Translations under genes and position numbers: made by a program
NCBI GenBank assembly: GCA_002257205.1
Contig: NCHM01000003.1
Coordinates: 1 to 48,658 of the forward strand
DNA: 48,658 nt
From: Rhizobiales bacterium 24-66-13
GTDB taxonomy: Bacteria; Pseudomonadota; Alphaproteobacteria; Rhizobiales; Xanthobacteraceae
Direction of reading: 5' to 3'
Notes under the pieces: generated by a model
Seen by the model: only the letters and a program-made list of their open reading frames with translations
Told to the model about the DNA's origin: nothing
Database searches by the model: none
Shown: positions 8,204-18,494 of the stretch, piece after piece
How the letters are laid out: each line of letters begins with the position of its first letter
Position numbering within the stretch: the stretch's first letter is position 1

Positions 8204-11200
8204 ATGAGTACGCGCAATCGTCGGAAGATCGAACGGTCAAGCAAAGACCCAGCCGTATCTTCTCCCACTGTGACGCAAATGCGCCGCCTCACCGCTTCGC
8301 TTCTGCTTCAATCGACAGCGCTGATCACCGGCTTCGTCGGCGTGCCCGTCTTGTTGCCACTCTATTCGCGTGCCTACGGTCAGTCGACGTGCAATCCGCC
8401 CTCGGCGGCGGGGATGAGTAGCGCGGACATTAGCGCGACCACCTTCTCCTGCACCATCTCGGGCAGCGCCTCAATCCCGCAGCTGGGCAATGGCGGGTCT
8501 TATAATTGGTACACAAATAGTTCTCCGAACACTTCCCAGCCAGGAATGAATATTTCAATTACGAATAATGCTATTATTAATGTAACAGAATCTCAATCAC
8601 CGAATTTGCTTATTGGTAGTTCCGATCCATCTGCGGCGCAGGGGTCGACCAATTATGGTCTTTCAGCCATCAGTCGCGGCAACAATATTCCTGGAAAAGC
8701 CAACGACGTCTGGGGTGGCGCCGGCGGAAATGTCTACATTTCCAACGCGGGTGCGATTCAGGCCACGTCCAAGCAGGCCGTGGGTATTTTCGCGGCGAGC
8801 TATGGCGGTTTTGGTAGCGGTGATACGCAGGAGAGCGGAAATACCGGCGGGCGAGGCGGTAATACTGGTGCGGTGACCATTGTAACCTCTGGTGACGTGA
8901 CCGCGACAAGCGCTGCGATCGTGGCGACCAGCACCGGCGGACGCGGTGGAATACCGAATGGCGACAACAATATTGACGGAAGCGGCGGCGATGCGGGCGC
9001 CGTGTCTGTGCTCCTCACTGCGGGGCAAGTAACCTCTACCCAAGCTGGTGTCGGGGTGGAGGCGTCATCCTATGGTGGCGCGGCCGGACGGCAGGGCAAA
9101 CAGGGGAATGGGGGCAGTGCTGCGTCCGTCGGGATCTATCTCGGCACCGCGTCGCAGGCCTTTGGCGGCACTGTTGCAACGACGGCGTCCTGGGAGAGAC
9201 GCGGCCCATATGGCGACCACTATAGTTCCGGCGCAGCCCTTTCAGCCGTCAGCCGAGGCGGTTCGGGCTATCGCGGCAACGGCGGCGACGCGGGTGATGT
9301 CACCGTCAATGCCTATGGCGCCAACGCCAGCCTGATCACCAAGGGAAGTTCTTCGCCCGGCATCTATGCTCAGAGCTACGGCGGACAGGGCAACGACACA
9401 TCTTATCACGGCGGAACAAGTGGTGCCGTTACCGTGTCTCTGCGAGGCTCCGGGTCCATCACCACGGCCGGCGCCTATTCTTCCGGCATCGTTGCCCTGA
9501 GCAATGGCGGTGTTGGGCAGAGCAAGTCTGTAGGCACGGGCAGCGATACAGCCCAAGGGGGCGAATCCGGTAACGTCTCGATCACCAGTGCCTTCTCCAT
9601 TGCGACGACGGGAACGCAATCCCACGGGATCGTCGGGATATCGGCCGGCGCTGGTGGCGGCATGTTCCAATATTCCGGGGCAGGCTCGTTCGTCTGGGGC
9701 GATCAGAACGCCAATTCAGCATCCGCCGGGAATGTCACCATCACCAATACGGGTGCGATCTCCACCCAGGGAAGCGATTCCCACGGCATCCTGGCCGAAT
9801 CCATCGGCGGCGGCGGCGGCGCGCTGTCATCAAACGGCACTCTCCCCACAACCTCACAGGGAGCCATCGACGTCTCTGCCGGGACTCAGCAGTCGCTCGG
9901 CGGCAATAGCGGGGGGGCTGCAGGCGGTACGGTCACCGTGCGCAATTATGGTCGTATCACGACAGTCGGCGGCTATACGGCGACTGCCTCCGGCGCCGTC
10001 GATACGTCAAGCGGCACGGTTTATACGGGCGGCGGCATTGGTATCCTCGCACAATCCATTGGGGGCGGCGGCGGCACGAATGGCGGCCCCGGCGTCCTCG
10101 CCCTGCTCGGCCCGGTCGGGGCGTCTGGAAGTTCCGGGGCAAACGGCGGATCGGTTAACGTCGCCAATGGTGGCGTGATCACCACTTACGGTTCAGAAGC
10201 GCACGGAATCGTTGCGCAGTCCATCGGTGGCGGCGGCGGCAATGGCCGCAACAAGCATGGCTTGGTCCTTGCTGTCGGCGGTTCTGGCGGCAATGGTGGC
10301 GATGGCGGAACTGTGACGGTGGAGCATTCCGGCGCCATCGTTGTTTCGGGCGAATATGCCGGCGGCATCATCGCGCAATCCATTGGCGGCGGTGGTGGCT
10401 CAGGCGGCAAGGCGACCTCTTGGGGCACAGTCATATCTGCCTCCAAGGGCGGCTCAGGCGGCGGCGGAGGCGACGGCCAAACGGCGCAGGTGAGAACCTA
10501 TGCCGGCAGCAGCATTACAACCTCGGGCACCAACGGCACCGGCCTGCTCGTCCAGTCCATCGGTGGCGGCGGCGGCACCGGCGGCGCCTCCAAGGCGACG
10601 TCCGCGTCGCTCGGCATCGGCATTTCTCTGTCATTCGGTGGCAGTGGCGGCGGGGGCGGTACGGGCGGGACAGCGGAAGCGACCAGCGGCGGCATCATCC
10701 GCACGTCGGGTTATGATTCCGCTGCCATCACGGTTCAGTCCATCGGCGGGGGCGGTGGTGCCGGCGGGTCCTCTGCTGCGAAATCCCTTGTGGCCGGTGT
10801 CCCGGTTGATCCCAGCGATCCTAAGGCGACCTTGGCCGTGGCCATCAGCTTTTCCCACGGGGGCAAAGGCGGAACCGCCGCGAATGGCGGAAATGCTTTC
10901 GCGACGAACACGTCCTCCGGGCAAATCTACACCAGCGGCCACGGCTCGGTGGGCATGCTGGTCCAGTCGGTCGGCGGCGGCGGCGGCGCCGGCGGCGATT
11001 CCAGCGCCAATAGCTCGGCCGGAATTCTGCCGAAGGTAATCAATTACGCGACCGGTGCGGCGGATCCTCAGGCCTTCAACTTCTCCATCAGCACGTCGCT
11101 GGGCGGAACCGGCGGCGGTGGCGGCGCGGGCGGCTACGCTGAAGCGTTCAACCAGGGCCGGATCGCCACCACGGGGCAGTTCTCCGACGCCATCATGGTG

Positions 11201-14200
11201 CAGTCGATCGGTGGCGGCGGCGGCAATGCCACCACCGGCAATGCGCAAAGCAAATCGGCGGCGGGCAAGGTTTCGGTAAGCCTTTCAGTCGGCCTCGGCG
11301 CCACCGGCGGCGATGGCGGGGCGGGCGGCTTCGCCGCGGCTGGCAATGTCGGCACCATTTCGACATCGGGCAATGATTCCCGCGGCATGTTGGTCCAGTC
11401 CATCGGCGGCGGCGGCGGCACATCGGGTGGCGGCGGCGGCACAGCTGGCGGCACTGTGGGCATTGTCATCGGGCTCGGTGCCGCGGGAACCGCAGGCGGG
11501 AACGGCGGCACCGTGTATGCCTGGAACGCCGGCAATATCGTGACCAGCGGGGATTGGGCGGACGGAATTCTGGCGCAATCCATCGGCGGCGGCGGCGGCA
11601 TGGGTGGGGCGGGCGATTCCTCGCTCACCGTGCCGACGCCCAGCAGCATCACAAATTACCTGCCGCAGGGCGATACGGCGGCCCAGACGGCCACGTTCAA
11701 CGTGACGGTCGGGTCCGATGGCGGCGCCGGCGGAGATGGCGGCGCGGTCGTTGTCGGCAAGTCGAACGGGGGTTATGGCGGCGGCTCGCAGCCCGGCGGC
11801 AGCGTCACAAATGGCAGCATTATCACTTCAGGCATCCTCTCCAACGGCATCACCGCGCAATCCATCGGCGGCGGCGGTGGCGCGGCGGCGGTGTCCAACG
11901 GCAGCAGCAGCGCTGGCGCAACCGGCCCCTTCACGGCTGACCTGACTATCGGCGCCAGCGGCGGCTCGGGCGGCAATGGCAGCGCGGTGAGCGTCTATGC
12001 CAGCAATATCAGAACCTCCGGTTTCGGCTCGCACGGTGTGCTGGCCCAGTCCATCGGCGGTGGTGGCGGCTCCGGCGCAACCACCGGCTTCTCCATACCC
12101 TCGACCAAAATCCATTTCGGCAATACGACCACGACCGCCGCCAGCGGCAATGGCGGAGCGGTGACCGTAACGACGCTTGAGAACACGGTCATCTCGACGG
12201 GCGGCGGGGTGGGGGGCACCGACGCCTTCGGCATACTTGCGCAATCCATCGGCGGCGGCGGCGGAACCTTCGCCGCGGCGTTCGGCGATACGACTACCGC
12301 AAGTGCCGCTTATGTGCGCGATGCTCTAAAGATTTCCCTCGGCAGCATGGCCAGCAGCGGCAATGCGAACGGAGGTGCCGTGACAGTGAACGCCAATGGC
12401 GCCATTGCGACTTACGGAACCCGCAATATCGGCATTCTCGCGCAATCCATCGGCGCGGGCGGGGGCGTAATGTCGACGATAAGCGCTGCTATCAAGGACG
12501 TCTCTTTCGTGTCCACCGGCGCCAGCGGAATCTCTGACGCAGTAAATGTGTCGCTCAACGGGACGTCGCGGATCTACACCTCCGGTGATGGCGCAATTGG
12601 TGTTGTTGCGCAGTCCATCGCCGGTGGCGGGGCGTTCACCGCAGATGCGACGCAGAAGTTTCAGATCTATGCGCCGGTGTCTGATAAATATGCCTACACC
12701 AGCGGCAGCGGTACCAGCGGGGGCGTTGCCGTAACCCTCGCGACCGGGGCAGCGATCGTCACCTCCGGCGCCTATGCCCACGGTATCTTCGCGCAAGCCT
12801 TCTCCGGTGGTGGTGGTGTGTTTCAAAAGAACGGCGTCACCTATGCCGGTTCGCTCCAACGCGGCGGTAGCAGCGGAACGGGTAACGTCCAGATCACGAC
12901 CTCAGGCCAAATCCACGTGGCTGGACAGGGCGCCTGGGGTATTTTCTCGCAGGCCGGCAGTGACGCAAATGATATCGCCGTGGAGGCAGGCGGCGTTGTC
13001 AACGCCAGCGGCGCCAGCGCCGGCGCCATCTATGCCGTGGGCAGGAACACGGGCATCCAAATCGCCAAGGGGGGTGCTGTGGGCGCGACGTCGCCCAACG
13101 GGATCGCCATTCAGACGGTCGGTGCGAATATCACAGCGGTGACGAACTCCGGGTTGCTTCAAGGTAATCTCATGCTGTCCGGCAACATCGGAAACAAAGT
13201 ATACAATACCGTCTCCGGCACTTTCATTAGCGGAACACAGGTACAAGTTGGCTCCTTCGAAAATTATGGAACGGTCAATGTCGGCGGAACCGGATCGTTC
13301 GTCACTACGACATTTTCGGGTAATCTGACGGGCAATGGCGGTATTGTCGCAGATGTCGATATGGTACACGGCACATCTGATCGGTTCATCGTTGGGGGCA
13401 CACTGTCCGGGCAGAGTGCGGTCACGCTCAACGCTGTGTCCTTGCTGCCGAATGTGACGGTGGATCTGTTCAAGGCCGAAGGCGGCGTCGTGACAGATCC
13501 CGTCACCGTACTGCCAACGCCGATATATCAATTCACCTCTCCGACCTTGCAGGCGGATGGCTGGTACGGCTTCTCGGTGCAAAGCGCGAATTTCACCAGT
13601 TCCAGCCTCACTGCCAACCTCAACACCAACCAGCAGAAGGTGAGCGGCGGATTACAAAGTGCGTGGAACGTCATCGCCAATGGCGCCACACTCGGGTCAC
13701 CCGCGACCTCCGCGCTTGGAGCCGTCTTCGGTCAATTTTATAGTGCGACGCCCGCGAACTATCCGTCCCTGATCAACTCGATCTATTCCAGCACCTCGCT
13801 GGTCCCGCTCTCCACCGCGACCGAAACCGCCATTGCGACCGCATCGAGCGTGCTGAGCTGTCCGGCGTTCGAGGGCGATGGCGTGCTGCTTCAGGAAGGC
13901 AGTTGCGATTGGGCGCGCGTGCTTGGTGGGGTCGCCGACCGTACCGGTTCAAACGGCTTCTCGGGCTTCTCCGGCAGTATGGCGGGTATGCAGGTCGGGC
14001 GGCAGAAGGAGATCGCCAAGGACTGGTTCCTTGGGGCCACGATCGGCTACCAGAGCAGCTCTTACCAAGGTACGGGCCGGGCGGAAACGCTGGACAATCA
14101 GACGGGATTTGGTGCGGTGGCCCTCAAGCGCCAGATGGGACCGTGGTTGTTCGCCCTCGCCGCTGGCGGCGGATACAATTGGGGCGATTCAACACGCACC

Positions 14201-14731
14201 GTTTCGGTCGGCTCGCTCTCCTCTCTCGCCGAAGGGTCCCCGACCTCCTACTTCCTGTTCGGGCGGGCACGCGCGTCCCACGAATTGATCTTCAACAATG
14301 CGTGGTATGCAAAGCCGATGCTCGATGTTGATGTCATGTCGATCAATCAGATCGGCTACACGGAAACTGGGCTCGGCCCCCTTAACCTTGCGGTGCAGAG
14401 TGGATCGTCGACCTTCTATGGCATCACGCCGGCTTTGGAGGTCGGCGGCCGGTTTGCTCTGGATGATAATACGGTGGCGCGGCCGTTCGCGGTCATGGGC
14501 GTGAGCTTCCTCTCGGGCGACACATGGTCGTCCCGCGCGACCTTCGTCAACGCGCCGGGCATGCAGGCCTTTGAGACCCTCTCGCCGGTCGCGGACATGG
14601 TGGGTCGGCTCGATCTCGGCCTCGACATTCAAAATGTGAGCGGCGTCGAAGTGAAGCTGCAATATACCGCGAACGTGGCCGAGGATTATCTTGCCCAGGG
14701 TGCGTCCCTGCGGCTCGGGTATAAGTTCTGA
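8204..14731 (+). CDS. Giant Gly-rich autotransporter adhesin (type Va)
   Basis: A 2175-aa outer-membrane autotransporter. ATG at 8204 is chosen over upstream in-frame starts because GGGGAGGG ends 5 bp before it. The first 60 residues form an extended signal peptide: basic n-region, hydrophobic stretch TASLLLQSTALITGFVGVPV, cleavage probably after SRAYG. Residues about 60-1850 are a passenger of beta-helix type. It has about 16 copies of a GILAQSIGGGGG-like motif (consensus QSIGGGGG) spaced about 55-95 residues apart, between runs such as GGSGGNGG. Residues about 1900-2175 are an autotransporter beta-barrel, from CDWARVLGGVADR to the terminal aromatic GYKF. No protease triad was recognised, so adhesion or aggregation is more likely than proteolysis. 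The downstream TIGR03032 gene and two-component pair may act with it. Confidence 0.93.
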   Translation: MSTRNRRKIERSSKDPAVSSPTVTQMRRLTASLLLQSTALITGFVGVPVLLPLYSRAYGQSTCNPPSAAGMSSADISATTFSCTISGSASIPQLGNGGSYNWYTNSSPNTSQPGMNISITNNAIINVTESQSPNLLIGSSDPSAAQGSTNYGLSAISRGNNIPGKANDVWGGAGGNVYISNAGAIQATSKQAVGIFAASYGGFGSGDTQESGNTGGRGGNTGAVTIVTSGDVTATSAAIVATSTGGRGGIPNGDNNIDGSGGDAGAVSVLLTAGQVTSTQAGVGVEASSYGGAAGRQGKQGNGGSAASVGIYLGTASQAFGGTVATTASWERRGPYGDHYSSGAALSAVSRGGSGYRGNGGDAGDVTVNAYGANASLITKGSSSPGIYAQSYGGQGNDTSYHGGTSGAVTVSLRGSGSITTAGAYSSGIVALSNGGVGQSKSVGTGSDTAQGGESGNVSITSAFSIATTGTQSHGIVGISAGAGGGMFQYSGAGSFVWGDQNANSASAGNVTITNTGAISTQGSDSHGILAESIGGGGGALSSNGTLPTTSQGAIDVSAGTQQSLGGNSGGAAGGTVTVRNYGRITTVGGYTATASGAVDTSSGTVYTGGGIGILAQSIGGGGGTNGGPGVLALLGPVGASGSSGANGGSVNVANGGVITTYGSEAHGIVAQSIGGGGGNGRNKHGLVLAVGGSGGNGGDGGTVTVEHSGAIVVSGEYAGGIIAQSIGGGGGSGGKATSWGTVISASKGGSGGGGGDGQTAQVRTYAGSSITTSGTNGTGLLVQSIGGGGGTGGASKATSASLGIGISLSFGGSGGGGGTGGTAEATSGGIIRTSGYDSAAITVQSIGGGGGAGGSSAAKSLVAGVPVDPSDPKATLAVAISFSHGGKGGTAANGGNAFATNTSSGQIYTSGHGSVGMLVQSVGGGGGAGGDSSANSSAGILPKVINYATGAADPQAFNFSISTSLGGTGGGGGAGGYAEAFNQGRIATTGQFSDAIMVQSIGGGGGNATTGNAQSKSAAGKVSVSLSVGLGATGGDGGAGGFAAAGNVGTISTSGNDSRGMLVQSIGGGGGTSGGGGGTAGGTVGIVIGLGAAGTAGGNGGTVYAWNAGNIVTSGDWADGILAQSIGGGGGMGGAGDSSLTVPTPSSITNYLPQGDTAAQTATFNVTVGSDGGAGGDGGAVVVGKSNGGYGGGSQPGGSVTNGSIITSGILSNGITAQSIGGGGGAAAVSNGSSSAGATGPFTADLTIGASGGSGGNGSAVSVYASNIRTSGFGSHGVLAQSIGGGGGSGATTGFSIPSTKIHFGNTTTTAASGNGGAVTVTTLENTVISTGGGVGGTDAFGILAQSIGGGGGTFAAAFGDTTTASAAYVRDALKISLGSMASSGNANGGAVTVNANGAIATYGTRNIGILAQSIGAGGGVMSTISAAIKDVSFVSTGASGISDAVNVSLNGTSRIYTSGDGAIGVVAQSIAGGGAFTADATQKFQIYAPVSDKYAYTSGSGTSGGVAVTLATGAAIVTSGAYAHGIFAQAFSGGGGVFQKNGVTYAGSLQRGGSSGTGNVQITTSGQIHVAGQGAWGIFSQAGSDANDIAVEAGGVVNASGASAGAIYAVGRNTGIQIAKGGAVGATSPNGIAIQTVGANITAVTNSGLLQGNLMLSGNIGNKVYNTVSGTFISGTQVQVGSFENYGTVNVGGTGSFVTTTFSGNLTGNGGIVADVDMVHGTSDRFIVGGTLSGQSAVTLNAVSLLPNVTVDLFKAEGGVVTDPVTVLPTPIYQFTSPTLQADGWYGFSVQSANFTSSSLTANLNTNQQKVSGGLQSAWNVIANGATLGSPATSALGAVFGQFYSATPANYPSLINSIYSSTSLVPLSTATETAIATASSVLSCPAFEGDGVLLQEGSCDWARVLGGVADRTGSNGFSGFSGSMAGMQVGRQKEIAKDWFLGATIGYQSSSYQGTGRAETLDNQTGFGAVALKRQMGPWLFALAAGGGYNWGDSTRTVSVGSLSSLAEGSPTSYFLFGRARASHELIFNNAWYAKPMLDVDVMSINQIGYTETGLGPLNLAVQSGSSTFYGITPALEVGGRFALDDNTVARPFAVMGVSFLSGDTWSSRATFVNAPGMQAFETLSPVADMVGRLDLGLDIQNVSGVEVKLQYTANVAEDYLAQGASLRLGYKF

Positions 14732-14751
14732 TTTGCCGCTCAGTCCCCTAC

Positions 14752-14778
14752 TCCGATGGCCTTTTCAGAAGGCCATCG
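14752..14778 (+). promoter_or_regulatory. Perfect hairpin covering the next gene's apparent start codon
   Basis: CCGATGGCCTT, 5-base loop TTCAG, AAGGCCATCGG: 11-bp perfect arms. It begins 20 bp after the autotransporter stop and includes the ATG at 14756. There is no T-run, so it is not a standard terminator. It may sequester the start in mRNA, act as a weak terminator or mRNA stabiliser between the two genes, or show that the true start lies downstream. Confidence 0.55.
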
Positions 14779-15964
14779 GTCGGTCCGCTCGACGAAAGCA
14801 AACGCCTTGAGTGATCAGCCAAATCCCGCGCCGGAGCCCACCGTTGAAGCGGCAGGTCTCCCGCCCGCCGATGCGCCGCAGGCGGTGCAAGACGTTGTCA
14901 CCCACATCTCGTGCTCGCGCGGCCTGCCGCAATGGCTGCAATTGCACAATTGCTCCATCGCCTTTACCTCCTACCAGACGGGACAACTGTTCCTGGTGGG
15001 GGTGCTGCAGAACGGCGCGCTTTCGGTTCATCAGCGCAATTTCGTGCGCGCCATGGGCCTGATCGGCGACGGCCAGCGCTTGCTTCTGGCAGGATTGGCG
15101 CAGATCTGGCGGTTTGAGAACGTGCTCGGACTCAACGAGGTGGCAAACGAGCATTTCGACCGTCTCTATGTGCCGCGGCGCGGCCAGACTGTGTCGGACC
15201 TTGATGTGCATGAGATGGGCATTGATGCGGCCGGCCAGTTGATTTTCGTCAATACGAAATATTCTTGCCTGGCGACCGACAGCGTCGTGCATAGTTTCAA
15301 GCCGGTCTGGCGGCCCGCCTTCATCTCGCGCCTAGCGCCGGAAGATCGGTGCCATCTCAACGGCATGTGTATGGAAAATGGCCAGCCCCGCTATGTCACG
15401 GCGGTGTCCACGAGCGACATTGTTGACGGTTGGCGTGACCGGCGCCGGGATGGCGGCGTGGTGATCGATGTGACGACGGACGCCATCATCGCCGACGGGC
15501 TCTCCATGCCGCACTCGCCCCGTATCCACGATGGGGCCCTGTGGGTTCTGGATTCCGGCAATGGCTATCTGACCCGCATCGATCGGGACACCGGCGCGCG
15601 CGAACGCGTCACCTTCTGTCCGGGCTTCATGCGTGGTCTCTCCTTCCATGATGGTCACGCATTCATCGGGTTGTCGCTGGCGCGGCGAGACGGCGTGTTC
15701 AGTGGCCTTCAGCTTCAGGAGGAATTGGACAAGCGCGGGGCGGAGGCCTGGTGCGGCGTTCAGATCGTCAATCCGCGCAACGGCGATATCGTCGAATGGT
15801 TGCGGCTGGATGGCGGCGTACGCGAGTTATTTGACGTCGCGGTGCTGCCTGGCGTGCGCTGCCCCATGGCCCTTCCGACGTTCGGCCCGGATCTGGCAAG
15901 CTTCATCACCATCGAAGCCCCCGATCAACCGCTCGACCGGCGCCTGCCATCGGGGAGTGATTAA
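14756..15964 (+). CDS. TIGR03032-family protein
   Basis: A 402-aa protein, probably cytosolic since no signal peptide is seen. From about residue 50 it matches what I know of the TIGR03032/DUF4915 family: SRGLPQWLQLHNCSIAFTSYQTGQ, LDVHEMGIDAAGQLIFVNTKYSCLA, SAP-like DRCHLNGMCMENG, PHSPRIHDGALWVLDSGNGYL and FCPGFMRGLSF. The repeated short beta-strand units suggest a propeller-like fold. The biochemical role is unknown. The ATG lies inside a perfect hairpin and the first 45 residues are unlike the family, so translation may start at TTG 14807 or another later codon. It probably shares the autotransporter transcript (24-bp gap). Confidence 0.8.
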   Translation: MAFSEGHRSVRSTKANALSDQPNPAPEPTVEAAGLPPADAPQAVQDVVTHISCSRGLPQWLQLHNCSIAFTSYQTGQLFLVGVLQNGALSVHQRNFVRAMGLIGDGQRLLLAGLAQIWRFENVLGLNEVANEHFDRLYVPRRGQTVSDLDVHEMGIDAAGQLIFVNTKYSCLATDSVVHSFKPVWRPAFISRLAPEDRCHLNGMCMENGQPRYVTAVSTSDIVDGWRDRRRDGGVVIDVTTDAIIADGLSMPHSPRIHDGALWVLDSGNGYLTRIDRDTGARERVTFCPGFMRGLSFHDGHAFIGLSLARRDGVFSGLQLQEELDKRGAEAWCGVQIVNPRNGDIVEWLRLDGGVRELFDVAVLPGVRCPMALPTFGPDLASFITIEAPDQPLDRRLPSGSD

Positions 15965-16354
15965 TTGAGCGGCTGTGGGCGTCGCCCGCTTGCGTGCGTG
16001 ACACCAGCTGCCGGCTCCGGCTGTCGTTACTGTGTAAAGGAAGCTGTTGATCTCTGTCTCTCGGTCCTTGGTTGATGTGACATTGCCCCTAACTTCCGTG
16101 CGGCGGTGAGTCCGCTCAGGCGATTGGATCGAGCCTGTTTGACGGTGTAAGCGGCGCGATCTGTCGCGGAACTACTGGTTTGGCGCAGCGGCAGATCGGA
16201 TAGTGCTGTACCCCTCTGAGAAAATGAAAAAGGCTATGCCAGAGGGGGCGTTCCACTTAACTAGGGCTACCCGGTTTGTCGCCGGAGCGCCGTAGGAGAA
16301 TGCAGCGTTGCAAAGTGGCAAGCAACCAACGACCAGTGACGTGGGGGAGCAGGG
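15965..16354. other. Intergenic region before the sensor kinase
   Basis: No gene recognised in 390 bp. CCCCTCTG at 16211-16218 pairs with CAGAGGGG at 16240-16247 around a 21-base loop; a short ORF beginning MKKAMPEGAF (16224) lies inside and is not supported. GGGGAG at 16343-16348 is the ribosome site of the kinase gene. Confidence 0.35.
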
Positions 16355-18364
16355 ATGGTGCGGGGGGCGTGCAGGTACGGTGTCGTACTTTGGTTTCTTC
16401 CGCTTATCTGCATCATCTGGTTGGTCGGCTCGTCGTCTTCAAGCGTCGGCGCGCCGCTCAATTTGGATGGCGAACGGGCATCGGTCTCCGTACAAGGTCA
16501 CCTGTCCGCATTTCATGACATCTCGGGCCAGATGGATTTTGCGGCGATCGAGCGTGCAGCGGTCGAGGGGCGTTTCCGTCCCCTAGAGGGGGCTTTCAAC
16601 CCAGGCCTCGACAGGGCGGGCGTGTGGTGGTTGAGATTTGCGCTGCGCGCCTCGGACACTGGGGACGGCGAATGGTGGCTTGCCGTAGATGCGCATCCTC
16701 TAACTGACAGCGTGGATGCTCTTGTTCCGGTGCGCGGCGCCGATGGCCGTATTGTCGATATGTGGCTGCGCTCTGGCACCGGAGTTCCGGTGGCCAACCG
16801 CTATATGCCGGTTTCGCTATTTGTGTTCCGCATGGATGTGCCTCTGGACGAAGAACAGGTCGTCTATATCCGCATCGCGGGAACCCGGTCGATACGCGCA
16901 CAGGTTGACCTTTGGCGCCTTCCGGATCTTGTTGGGTACATTGTTTCCGTCACCACGATCCTGTCGATGCTACTCGGCGCTGCCGCACTGCTCGGTGTTG
17001 CCGCAATGATCATGGGAGCGTGGCTAAGGGAGCGCACCCTGGTGCTGCTCGGCATCAACACCAGCTTCATGACTGCACTGCAGATCCTCATTAGCGGTCT
17101 TGCCCTGCAACTTTTCGCCGGGTTTTCGCATTTCATCATCTACAGCGTCCATGCACTCGTGCTGTATCTGACCGCCGGTTCCATGGCCCTCCTGATAATG
17201 GACGTCTTTCGCGGGTTTGCCGACATGCCGTGGATCCGCCGCTTCATGTGGACCTTCCTGGCATTTTCCACCGTGGGCGCGGCGCTGACTCCATTTGGCT
17301 TCTACCAGCCGCTGCTATCGATCTTGCTGGTGTTGTCGATCATCTTCTCCCTTTTGACCATATTGGCGGCCTATCGATGGATGAGGGCAGGTGAGCCTTC
17401 CGGCCTCTGGTACTTCATTGGTCTTTCACTTTCCGGCTTCGTGCTAATGGCATATTCTGGGCGGGTGCTGGGGCTCTTGCCGCTCACCAGCCTCAGCGCC
17501 TGGATTTTTCCGGCGTTGGTATTGGCGCAGATCGTGGCCATCTTTGTCGGTGTTATCGTAGCGATCCAGGCGCACCAGAGGACGCGCCAAGCACTGGAGC
17601 AGGAGTTGCTTGCGGCCTCGCGCCGGAATGAAAAAATGCTTGAGGTCGCCGTCGAGGCGCGCACACACGCCTTACGCCAAGCGCTGCGGGAGCAACGCAA
17701 CCTCCTATCCATGGTGAGCCACGAATTTCGCACACCCCTTTCGACGATCGGAGCGGCGGTGGATGTGATCCGTCATGGAACCAGCACGCTCGCGCCAATG
17801 GACACGCGCGAACTCGCCAAGATCGGCCGGGCAACGCGCCGCCTCGGGGGGCTGATCGATACGTTTTTGGCCGAGGAATGGCTGGATCGGGCGTCGTTGG
17901 AACTGCGTGTACGTCACGTGGATCTGCACGCGCTGCTGACGGAGATCGCTCGTGATGGTGGGATCGAGAGCGAGCGAGACATCCAGCTTAACGGGCCTGA
18001 GCAACTCAGAGTGGCGGTGGATCCGCTGTTACTGCGCGTGGCGGTAGGCAATATTGTGAGCAATGCGCTCAAATATAGTTCCGGTCCTGTGACACTGGCC
18101 TTTGGCGCCACGGAGGAAGCGGTCGAGATCCGTGTGGAGGACAAGGGGTCAGGGGTCGATCCCGCTGAGCGGGAGACGATATTCGAGCGCTATTATCGAT
18201 CAGACGCTCATGCATCGCTGCCAGGCGCTGGCCTTGGCCTGTTCATCGTCGCTCGAATCGCGTCACTTCACGGTGGCACTGTGCGCGTGGAAGATGCCGT
18301 GGGCGGAGGCAGTGTGTTCATCATGGTGCTGCCCGCTGCGCGTGAGAGCGAAGTGTCAGCCTGA
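16355..18364 (+). CDS. 7TM-type membrane sensor histidine kinase
   Basis: A 669-aa inner-membrane sensor kinase. An N-terminal signal/anchor (WFLPLICIIWLVGSSSSS) is followed by a periplasmic DISM-like domain (about 45-185, with WWLRFALRA and the spaced Trp/Gly pattern). Seven predicted helices (about 190-405), a short coiled coil (RRNEKMLEVAVEARTHALR) and the kinase core complete it. His456 in SHEFRTPLS is the phospho-acceptor. The N box NIVSNALKY, G1 EDKGSGVD and G2 GAGLGLFI are all present. GGGGAG 6 bp upstream supports the start. It lies 130 bp upstream of its likely partner response regulator and downstream of the adhesin genes, which it may control. Confidence 0.93.
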   Translation: MVRGACRYGVVLWFLPLICIIWLVGSSSSSVGAPLNLDGERASVSVQGHLSAFHDISGQMDFAAIERAAVEGRFRPLEGAFNPGLDRAGVWWLRFALRASDTGDGEWWLAVDAHPLTDSVDALVPVRGADGRIVDMWLRSGTGVPVANRYMPVSLFVFRMDVPLDEEQVVYIRIAGTRSIRAQVDLWRLPDLVGYIVSVTTILSMLLGAAALLGVAAMIMGAWLRERTLVLLGINTSFMTALQILISGLALQLFAGFSHFIIYSVHALVLYLTAGSMALLIMDVFRGFADMPWIRRFMWTFLAFSTVGAALTPFGFYQPLLSILLVLSIIFSLLTILAAYRWMRAGEPSGLWYFIGLSLSGFVLMAYSGRVLGLLPLTSLSAWIFPALVLAQIVAIFVGVIVAIQAHQRTRQALEQELLAASRRNEKMLEVAVEARTHALRQALREQRNLLSMVSHEFRTPLSTIGAAVDVIRHGTSTLAPMDTRELAKIGRATRRLGGLIDTFLAEEWLDRASLELRVRHVDLHALLTEIARDGGIESERDIQLNGPEQLRVAVDPLLLRVAVGNIVSNALKYSSGPVTLAFGATEEAVEIRVEDKGSGVDPAERETIFERYYRSDAHASLPGAGLGLFIVARIASLHGGTVRVEDAVGGGSVFIMVLPAARESEVSA

Positions 18365-18494
18365 GATCGAGCGTCGGCGTGTTTGCCGTGACGCACGTTG
18401 CCGTGGGCCGCAGGAGATCACGTTCGGCTTGAAAGGCACCTGGGAGACTTCAGCAAGCGGGATTTTGGTGGTGCGGGAAGAACGGGGGAGTCTC

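Noticed and set aside
9790-12480. Regular GGC-rich repeats as CRISPR or satellite
   Set aside because: They are in-frame codons of the autotransporter's QSIGGGGG motifs with unequal, coding spacers.
16224-16295. Short ORF MKKAMPEGAF
   Set aside because: Only 23 codons, no ribosome site, and within a stem-loop.
18102-18494. Longer start for the response regulator
   Set aside because: It would overlap the kinase gene by 260 bases and add residues unlike the receiver family. ATG 18495 has a good ribosome site.
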